DNA of 7,721 nucleotides from Bacteroidales bacterium 45-6 (GTDB taxonomy: Bacteria; Bacteroidota; Bacteroidia; Bacteroidales; Dysgonomonadaceae): assembly GCA_001897035.1 (NCBI GenBank), contig MKRS01000484.1, positions 1-7,721 on the forward strand, written 5' to 3'. This document shows, piece after piece, positions 1-6,300 of this stretch. A program made the position numbers and the translations under genes. Numbering within the stretch: position 1 is the stretch's first letter; every line of letters begins with the position of its first letter. A model generated the notes under the pieces. That model was not told the origin of the DNA, did no database searches, and saw nothing but the letters and a program-made list of their open reading frames with translations.

Positions 1-2
1 AG

Positions 3-560
3 CGGCAGCAGCACCAGCAGGAACGCGAGGCGAAAGCGGAACAGAAAACGGGACAGGACGACAACCAACCTCTCAAAGCCCGCAAAGTGGGCGATGTATG
101 GGTACGTCCCGTACAGGGCGGTGTAGAACTGACCCGCGAACAGTTCAAAGAGCTGTTGAATAACAAGCCCGTCTTTGTGGAGGGAATGGTAAACCAAACT
201 ACCAAGCCCAAACAGGAACAGGGAGCAGAGCAAGTGGAAACCACCGACCAGAAGGGGCAGAAGTACAATGCCTGGGTATGGCCGGATCAGGAAGCAGGGC
301 GCATCCGCCATACCGGCCTGCCGCCCGAACAATGGAAAGAGGCTCAGGCCAAGAAACAGGCGCAACCCGCCGAGGGCTTCAAAACACAGGTTGCCGTGAA
401 CAACGAAGGCAAAACCAACGAGGCGACCAAGCAATCGGCCGAGCCGCTGAAGAAAGGGCAAACACAGCCTACCGAAAAGCAGCAGGAGAAGAAAGAGCAG
501 AAGCAGGAACAAAAACAATCTCCTGCCGCCCCTAAGAAAAGTAAAGGACGTAAGATATAG
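3..560 (+). CDS. DUF3945-like ICE protein, C-terminal part (5' end outside window)
   Basis: The frame is open from the first bases of the window to a TAG at 558-560, so this is the 3' end of a longer gene; the GTG at 87 is internal and not a credible start. The visible ~185 residues begin with a Gln/Glu/Lys-rich stretch. A segment matching the pattern of DUF3945 repeats follows: GVELTREQFKELLNNKPVFVEG, then QKGQKYNAWVW. Between those two halves lie about 20 extra Gln/Glu/Thr-rich residues. The last ~60 residues are low-complexity and rich in K, Q and E (TEKQQEKKEQKQEQKQ), ending in the basic SKGRKI, and are probably disordered. No signal peptide or membrane segment is visible, so it is likely cytoplasmic. 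DUF3945 proteins are common just upstream of topoisomerase genes in Bacteroidales conjugative elements, but their function is not established. The family call rests on remembered pattern, not a search. Confidence 0.7.
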   Translation, partial: RQQHQQEREAKAEQKTGQDDNQPLKARKVGDVWVRPVQGGVELTREQFKELLNNKPVFVEGMVNQTTKPKQEQGAEQVETTDQKGQKYNAWVWPDQEAGRIRHTGLPPEQWKEAQAKKQAQPAEGFKTQVAVNNEGKTNEATKQSAEPLKKGQTQPTEKQQEKKEQKQEQKQSPAAPKKSKGRKI

Positions 561-613
561 AGATGTAAGATAACAAAAGGGTCTGTGACCCCAACCACTA
601 AAAAAATCAGAAA
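561..613 (+). promoter_or_regulatory. Spacer and translation-initiation region of topB
   Basis: This 53-base gap separates the DUF3945-like stop codon from the topB ATG. It holds a small hairpin at 579-591 (GGGTC, loop TGT, GACCC), then the word ACCACTAAAAAAATCA at 594-609, then GAAA and the ATG. There is no GGAGG-type ribosome site; the A-tract just before the start is what Bacteroidota commonly use. No T-run follows the hairpin, so it is not an intrinsic terminator. I see no convincing Bacteroides promoter (TTTG / TAnnTTTG), so topB is probably co-transcribed with the gene before it. An 8-base repeat GTAAGATA occurs at 550-557 and 565-572. Confidence 0.5.
594..609 (+). repeat. 16-bp start-proximal element, copy 1 (direct)
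   Basis: ACCACTAAAAAAATCA ends 4 bases before the topB ATG. An identical copy lies at 2855-2870, also 4 bases before an ATG, and an exact inverted copy lies at 2788-2803. The A7 tract probably helps ribosome binding. The non-A flanks ACCACT and TCA are conserved beyond what an A-rich start region needs. Confidence 0.8.
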
Positions 614-2725
614 ATGAAAGTTTGTATAGCAGAAAAACCAAGTGTAGCGCGTGATATAGCCGCTATTTTGGGAGCAACGTCAAAGAAAGACGGATATATG
701 GAAGGTAACGGCTGGGCTGTTACCTGGGCCTTCGGCCATCTTGTAGGGCTGGCAATGCCCGAAGCCTATGGCTTCACAGGTTACAAGCGTGAAAACCTGC
801 CGATATTGCCGCAGGAATTTATACTGGTTCCACGCCAGATCAAAGAGGGCAAAGAGTATAAGAACGACCCCGGCGTAATGAAGCAGCTTAAAATCATCAA
901 GGAATTGTTTTCCAAAGCCGACGACATTGTCGTTTGCACCGATGCAGGTCGTGAGGGCGAGTTAATTCACCGCTATATATACGCTTACCTGCAATGTAAC
1001 AAGCCGTTCCAACGGTTATGGATCAGCTCCCTAACCGACAAAGCGATCAAAGAGGGTTTTCAGAACCTCAAACCCGGCAGTGATTACGACAACTTGTATC
1101 AATCAGCCAAAGCCCGCAGTCAGGCTGATTACATCGTAGGCATTAATGCAAGCCAGGCGTTGAGCATTGCCGCCGGGCGCGGCTCGTGGTCTTTAGGACG
1201 TGTCCAGACCCCGACACTGGCGATGATATGCAGCCGCTATCTGGAAAACAAGGACTTTAAACCGCAAACATACTTCAAATTAAAGCTGCATACGGCAAAA
1301 GATACCGCGTCATTCGCCGTCCTTTCTGTGGATAAGTACGACAACCGTCCCGTAGCCGACGAAATATTGCAACGGGTCAGGGCTGCCGGAACCGTTCGTG
1401 TTACGACTGTCGAAAAGAAGGAAGTGAAGCAGGAACCGCCTTTGCTCTATGACCTCACCGCCTTACAGAAAGAGGCCAACAGCAAGCACGGTTTTTCGGC
1501 GGATAAAACCCTGAACATCGCCCAGGCCTTGTATGAAAAAAAAGTTTTAAGCTATCCGCGAACCGGGAGCAGGTATATTTCAGCCGATGTGATGGACGAA
1601 ATACCGCACCTGATCGCCACATTAAAGGATCATCCCCGTTTCGGTACCTACGCGGTGGGGATGGAAAACATTATCCTGAATATCCGCTGCGTGGACGACA
1701 AAAAAGTAACCGACCACCATGCGCTCATTATTACCGGAGATCCGGCGGAGGGATTGACCGGCGACGAACGAACAATTTATGATATGGTGGCCGGGCGTAT
1801 GTTGGAGGCTTTTTCCAATCGTTGCACCAAAGAGAACACCACCGTTTCGCTTGACGCGGGCGGCGTACACTTTGCCTGCAAAGGCAGCGTAACGCTACTT
1901 CCCGGATGGCGGTCTGTGTTCAATGCCACCGATGAAGAAGCGCAGGAAGAAGACCTAATCACGCTGCCCGCCTTGTTGCAAGGCGATATACTTTCCGTTC
2001 TGGATACGGAAGTATTGGAGAAACAGACCAAGCCTCGTCCGCTGCATACCGAAGGCTCGCTGCTTTCATCTATAGAATCGTGCGGCAAAGAGTGTGAAAA
2101 CGAAGAGGAACGCGAAGCGATGAAGGATGGAGGTATCGGTACGCCCGCGACCCGCGCAGCCATTATCGAAACGCTCTTTGCACGGGAATACATTACCCGT
2201 GAGAAAAAGGCACTTGTTCCCACAAACAAAGGGCTGGTCGTCTATCTGGCCGTGAAGGACAAGAAAATCTCGGACGTGGCGATGACCGGACAGTGGGAGC
2301 ATGCACTTGCCAAAATCGGCTCCGGCGAAATGGATGCCGCCACATTCCATCACGGCATTGAGGTTTACGCCTCGCAAATCACAACCGAACTGTTGGATAT
2401 CGCTTTTGAGCACACCGATGACCGTCCCGGTTGCAGTTGTCCCAAGTGTAATAACGGACAGGTCGTGTTCTACCCAAAGGTTGCCAAATGCAACAGCGAA
2501 GACTGCGGGCTGACCGTATTCCGCAGCATTGCGAAAAAGGACTTGACCGATACGCAACTTACCGCCTTGCTGGTAAACGGCGCAACACCCATGATTAAAG
2601 GTTTTGTAAGCAGCAAGACTGGAAACACGTTCGAGGCTGCCGTTACATTCGATTCGGACTACAAAACCGTGTTCAAATTCCCTGAAAACAAAAAGGGTAA
2701 CCGGAAAAAAGGGAAGTCGAAGTAA
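614..2725 (+). CDS. topB: DNA topoisomerase III (type IA), ICE-encoded
   Basis: This 703-residue type IA topoisomerase cuts and rejoins one DNA strand through a tyrosine, relaxing negative supercoils and decatenating DNA in the cytoplasm. The TOPRIM domain opens with MKVCIAEKPS (metal-binding E7) and continues to TDAGREGE (D110 to E116). The second acidic residue of the usual DxD is Gly112, a variant I recall from other bacterial TopB proteins. LGRVQTPTL follows. The active-site tyrosine is predicted as Y314 in LSYPRTGSRY. GIGTPATRA lies at 507-515. A C-terminal zinc ribbon has C609, C612, C626 and C631, and the tail is basic. The length is a little above E. coli TopB (~650). The ATG at 614 is chosen because the family's N-terminal motif starts there. 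The CTnDOT excision protein Exc is a topoisomerase of this class; whether this is its orthologue cannot be told here. All key motifs are present, so the gene appears intact. Confidence 0.95.
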   Translation: MKVCIAEKPSVARDIAAILGATSKKDGYMEGNGWAVTWAFGHLVGLAMPEAYGFTGYKRENLPILPQEFILVPRQIKEGKEYKNDPGVMKQLKIIKELFSKADDIVVCTDAGREGELIHRYIYAYLQCNKPFQRLWISSLTDKAIKEGFQNLKPGSDYDNLYQSAKARSQADYIVGINASQALSIAAGRGSWSLGRVQTPTLAMICSRYLENKDFKPQTYFKLKLHTAKDTASFAVLSVDKYDNRPVADEILQRVRAAGTVRVTTVEKKEVKQEPPLLYDLTALQKEANSKHGFSADKTLNIAQALYEKKVLSYPRTGSRYISADVMDEIPHLIATLKDHPRFGTYAVGMENIILNIRCVDDKKVTDHHALIITGDPAEGLTGDERTIYDMVAGRMLEAFSNRCTKENTTVSLDAGGVHFACKGSVTLLPGWRSVFNATDEEAQEEDLITLPALLQGDILSVLDTEVLEKQTKPRPLHTEGSLLSSIESCGKECENEEEREAMKDGGIGTPATRAAIIETLFAREYITREKKALVPTNKGLVVYLAVKDKKISDVAMTGQWEHALAKIGSGEMDAATFHHGIEVYASQITTELLDIAFEHTDDRPGCSCPKCNNGQVVFYPKVAKCNSEDCGLTVFRSIAKKDLTDTQLTALLVNGATPMIKGFVSSKTGNTFEAAVTFDSDYKTVFKFPENKKGNRKKGKSK

Positions 2726-2738
2726 AATCCTTACCTTT

Positions 2739-2753
2739 ACCACCGAAAGAATC
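2739..2753 (+). repeat. Degenerate copy of the 16-bp element (segment A)
   Basis: ACCACCGAAAGAATC differs from the first 15 bases of the intact element at three positions, all transitions. The three bases before it (TTT) also match those before the intact copy at 2855. It can pair with 2789-2803 with one A-C mismatch and two G-U pairs. An ATG starts two bases after it. Confidence 0.45.
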
Positions 2754-2754
2754 T

Positions 2755-2769
2755 ATGACTTGCTATTAG
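2755..2769 (+). other. Four-codon mini-ORF (possible leader peptide)
   Basis: ATG ACT TGC TAT TAG would encode MTCY. It follows a degenerate copy of the element that precedes the two real starts, and it lies in the loop that A:B pairing would form. Leader peptides of a few codons are known in Bacteroides conjugative transposons (the tetQ leader of CTnDOT). An ORF this short arises easily by chance, so the call is weak. Confidence 0.2.
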
Positions 2770-2787
2770 GGATAATTGCTTGACATC

Positions 2788-2803
2788 TGATTTTTTTAGT
2801 GGT
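2788..2803 (+). repeat. Inverted copy of the 16-bp element (segment B)
   Basis: TGATTTTTTTAGTGGT is the exact reverse complement of the word at 2855-2870 and at 594-609. With 2855-2870 it forms a 16-bp inverted repeat whose arms are 51 bases apart, enclosing the terminator-like hairpin. Its T7 lies before the hairpin, so it does not serve that hairpin as a terminator tract on the + strand. Confidence 0.85.
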
Positions 2804-2804
2804 G

Positions 2805-2833
2805 GCGTCCGGGGCTTGCTCCGGACGCTTTTT
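2805..2833 (+). terminator. Intrinsic terminator or attenuator hairpin after topB
   Basis: A 10-bp GC-rich stem (GCGTCCGGGG with CTCCGGACGC, one G-U pair) closes a CTTG loop and is followed directly by five T's and a further T/C-rich run. This is the classic form of a Rho-independent terminator for + strand transcription. The minus strand has no T-run after the stem, so it acts in one direction only. It lies 80 bases after the topB stop and 42 bases before the DUF1896 ATG, so it either ends the topB transcript or lets only part of transcription through to the next two genes. Confidence 0.75.
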
Positions 2834-2854
2834 CCTTTCCCTCTTTTTTTATTT

Positions 2855-2870
2855 ACCACTAAAAAAATCA
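2855..2870 (+). repeat. 16-bp start-proximal element, copy 2 (segment C)
   Basis: ACCACTAAAAAAATCA is identical to 594-609 and sits at the same distance (4 bases) before the ATG of the DUF1896 gene. It is the downstream arm of the inverted repeat with 2788-2803. Confidence 0.85.
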
Positions 2871-2874
2871 AAAG

Positions 2875-3318
2875 ATGAAAGCAAATACATCCACCGCCGT
2901 GGAATTATCTTATTTCCGGCTCTCCCTGTTGTCTTATTTACGCGACTCGCATCCCGACAAAGCTTCCGACAAGCAGTTTATCGCTTTGCGGGGCGATGCG
3001 GCAGCTTTAAGTTACAGCACCGCTATAAAATACGGACACACACACGACCAGGCTGACGAAATTGCCTCCCGGCTCCTCTACGCAGGACTCCATTTCTCCC
3101 CATACCGAACCATCGTAAACATCCTCTGGGATGAGTTTACGGATGAAACAGACCCCGTTCAGGCTGAAGAACTGGCACTGGAATTACTGCCCCGCCTTTC
3201 CGCTGTTTTTGCCAAATACACATTGTCGGATGATTTCGCCGATAGTGCAGACTACCGGCTACTCTACACGGAACTGACCGGCGCGATCCAAATATTCCTC
3301 GAAGATGGCATTCAATAA
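2875..3318 (+). CDS. DUF1896 family protein
   Basis: This small protein of 147 residues is predicted to be cytoplasmic and largely helical, with no signal peptide or membrane segment. It fits the DUF1896 family of Bacteroidales mobile elements: an N-terminal helix ([18 protein letters not shown]), a central segment with [21 protein letters not shown], and the characteristic ILWDEF at about residues 83-88. The C-terminal ~50 residues are acidic. No catalytic motif is recognised and no function is established. The ATG at 2875 is chosen because it follows an A-rich start region identical to that of topB. Its stop codon lies inside the start of the methyltransferase-helicase gene (14-base overlap), so the two are almost certainly one operon and probably translationally coupled. 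A role linked to that large protein is a guess from position. The family call is from recalled pattern. Confidence 0.85.
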   Translation: MKANTSTAVELSYFRLSLLSYLRDSHPDKASDKQFIALRGDAAALSYSTAIKYGHTHDQADEIASRLLYAGLHFSPYRTIVNILWDEFTDETDPVQAEELALELLPRLSAVFAKYTLSDDFADSADYRLLYTELTGAIQIFLEDGIQ

Positions 3319-6300
3319 GAAAGCCCGCCTTCGGAATAATATCGAGGCGGTACGTCTAGCTTTCAGCCTCGATAAAGAGGGACGGCAGGCGACGCCCGCC
3401 GAACGCGAAATACTGGAAGCCTGGTGCGGTTTCGGCGGGATAAAAGCCGTGTTAAGTCCTGCCGACAAGCCGGAAGACGTACAGCAATGGACGAAGACCG
3501 ACAGCGAACTGTTCCCGCTGGTGACGGAATTGCATGAAGTATTGCGTGCCGGATCAAAAGATACAGCCGAATACAACCGTTATGTTTCCTCCTTAAAAAA
3601 TTCCGTCCTGTCCGCCTTCTATACTCCGCCCAAAGTAGTGGATGCATTGGCAGCAGCCTTGAAGGAAAGCGGCGTTGAACCGGTACGCCTGCTTGACCCC
3701 TCCGCCGGAACGGGTATCTTTTCCGAAGCTGTCAGGCAGATGGCTCCGGGATGTGAGTCAACCCAGTTTGAAAAGGACCTGCTGACAGGTAAAATCCTTT
3801 CGCACCTGAACCCTACCGGGAAAGTGCGGGTAGAGGGATTTGAAAACATCGAAGCCCGCTACAACGGGTATTTCGACGTAGCCGCCAGCAACATCCCCTT
3901 CGGCGATGTAAGGATATTCGACCCCGCATACAGCAATGCCAGAGACGACGCCCACCGGCAGGCATCGGGTACCATTCACAACTACTTTTTCATGAAAGGT
4001 GTCGATTGTGTCCGTGAGGGTGGATTAGTGGCGTTCATTACTTCGCAGGGGGTGTTGAACGCCGAAGCCAACCGCCCCGTGCGGGAGTGGCTGATGGAGC
4101 GGTGCGAACCCGTTTCCGCCGTCCGCTTCCCGAACAACCTCTTTTCCGACCATGCAGGTACGGAAGTAGGCAGCGACCTGATAATCCTGCAAAAGAAACC
4201 GGCGGACGGGGAATTATCCGAACGCAGGCAGGATTTTATTCATAGCCGCAAGCTGTCGAACGGCATACCGGTGAATAACCTGTTCCAGAATTTCGGGCGT
4301 GTCATCCATGATAACGTGAAAGTCGGAACCGATCCATACGGCAAGCCTGCAATGGAATTTATCCACTCCGGTGGTGTGGGAGCTGTTGCCGCCGAACTGC
4401 GCGGAATGTTGCGTGAAGATTTTTCCAGACATTTGGATATACGGCATTATCAGGAACACACACAAGAGATGGCGACGCCGTCGCAACCGCATGCTGTAGC
4501 TGTCGAAGAAATCAAGCCGCAACTTAATCCGGATGAGTCCCGTTTTCCCGACGACCTCGATCCTTTTTGGCAAGCCATTGAAGACCATTGGTTCCCCGAT
4601 GAGAAGGAGTTTTGGGATAGACAAAAACAAAAGGAAGAACCGGCTTCTGAAATACAGGAGAAACCTGTTCAACCGGAAATACAAACCACCCTTCACTTCG
4701 ACATTTTCGAACCGCTTCCGACACAGGCACAAGCCCACGAGCCGCCCGCAGAGGCGAAAGCGTTGGAACCGGCGTACAGCATCAATAACCAACCGCTCAT
4801 ATCATTGTATGATTTGTTTGGTTTATCGGCAGAAGAACGTACTCAAACCAAACCCAAAAACAGCCGTTCCCGCCGCAGGACGAACACACCCCAAACGAAA
4901 GCGGCACAGCAGCGGAAATCCCCTGAAAAAGAGGATGACCGGCCGTTGGAGTGGCGGGAAGAACTGATGCTGGAAGCCTGGAAAAAAAGGGAAGAAGCGG
5001 AAAGACAAGTCAAAACGGCAGCAGTAAAAACAGACCCGGTACCTGCCTATCCCATCGCCGACGCCCGTAGGGAAGAACAACTTGAAAGGTTGCGGGAGGA
5101 ACAGGCTCGCGAAGAACGGACAAAACCGGTTCCTTTCGTCCTTCCCGGACAGGGACTGCCCAAGCATTATAAGGAAGGATCACTGGTAAGCGGCGACGAC
5201 AACCGCATCGGCTACCTGCGTGACCCGGACGGTTTCCGTCCCATGTTTCACCCGCTGGAACTTTTGCCGCGGCAGGAAAAACGGGCATCGCTCTATATCG
5301 AAATCCGGGACACTTACCACCACCTTTATCTGAACGAAGCCGACACGCTCAGGGAAAATCCTGCGCTCAGGGAGATGCTCAACCGCCTGTACGACGACTT
5401 TACGGGAAAATTCGGCAAGCTGAACGACCCGAAGAACCTCGACCTGATCAAGATGGATGCCGGAGGGCGGGAAATCCTCTCGTTGGAGCGTTACCGCGAG
5501 GGCAAGGCGGTAAAGGCAGATATTTTCGAGCGGCCAGTAGCCTTCAATGCCAATGAGATTACCCATGCCGACAATGCCCGCGATGCGCTGGCTGCTTCGC
5601 TCAACAAACAGGGAACGGTCGATTTAACGTATATGTCCTCGCTTACAGGCGGTACGGAAGAAAGCCTGCTGGCGGAGTTGAAAGGTAAAGTATATTATAA
5701 TCCGCTGGTGGGCGGTTACGAAGTCGCCGACAAGTTTATCGCCGGCAATGTTATTTCCAAAGCGGATGAAGTACAAACGTTTATCGACAACCATCCCGGC
5801 CACGAAGCTGCCTTGGAATCGCTGGCTGCCTTGCGCGAAGCCACGCCGAAGCCCATCGCTTTTGATGAGTTGGACTTCAATTTCGGGGAGCGATGGCTGC
5901 CTACCGGCATTTATGCCGCTTACGCGTCTTACCTCTTTGAAACGGATGTAACGGTAACCTACGCCTCCAGCCGGGACGAGTTCAGCCTCAATGCCCGTTC
6001 CCGCAACGCCAATATCACGGAGAAATTCGGTGTCCGCAGCGAAAGCCGCCTGTTCGACGGCGTTGCCCTGATGCGCCATGCCCTGCACGATACCACACCC
6101 GAAATCACCAAAACAATCAAAGAGGGTGATAGGGAGGTCAAAGTGCCCGACGGGCAGGCAATCCAACTGGCGAACAGTAAAATCGATGAAATCCGTAACG
6201 GTTTCTCGGATTGGCTGCGCGAACAGTCGCCGGAGTTCAAAGACCGGCTGACCACGCTTTACAACCGCACGTTCAACTGTTTTGCGAGGCCGGAGTATGA

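Larger units (their letters stand above)
2726..2874 (+). promoter_or_regulatory. Structured leader between topB and the DUF1896 gene
   Basis: These 149 bases hold, in order: a degenerate element copy at 2739-2753 (segment A); a four-codon mini-ORF at 2755-2769; an inverted element copy at 2788-2803 (B); a terminator-like hairpin at 2805-2828 with T5; a T/C-rich stretch at 2829-2854; and a direct copy at 2855-2870 (C), just before the ATG at 2875. B is the exact reverse complement of C over 16 bases. B also pairs with A over 15 positions with one mismatch and two G-U pairs. The A:B and B:C pairings exclude each other. B:C would bury the A-rich ribosome-loading region of the DUF1896 gene. No clear Bacteroides promoter is seen, so the leader may be transcribed by readthrough from topB. 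Control by alternative pairing is inference. Confidence 0.5.

Noticed and set aside
563..568. ATGTAA start-stop pair after the DUF3945-like gene
   Set aside because: A six-base start-stop occurs often by chance, and nothing before it resembles the start element used by the neighbouring genes.
579..591. GGGTC-TGT-GACCC hairpin as a terminator before topB
   Set aside because: The stem is only 5 bp and is followed by CAACCACTAAAA, with no T-run; it may be a local structure before the start region but not an intrinsic terminator.
1865..1875. GTACACTTTGC, resembling the CTnDOT attachment core GTANNTTTGC
   Set aside because: It has one base too many between GTA and TTTGC and lies inside topB, so it is most likely chance.
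2066..2743. 225-codon open frame on the minus strand
   Set aside because: Antisense to the end of topB, including its zinc ribbon; no recognisable motifs and no independent start context.
2780..2785. TTGACA, a perfect E. coli-type -35 box
   Set aside because: No matching -10 lies 16-18 bases downstream, and Bacteroidota use a different promoter consensus (TTTG / TAnnTTTG).
2799..3056. 85-codon + strand frame starting in the leader
   Set aside because: It runs through the terminator hairpin and out of frame through the DUF1896 gene; the translation is an artefact of the hairpin and T-rich run.
4214..4792. 192-codon open frame on the minus strand
   Set aside because: Antisense to the methyltransferase/linker part of the fusion gene, in low-complexity coding DNA; no domain seen.
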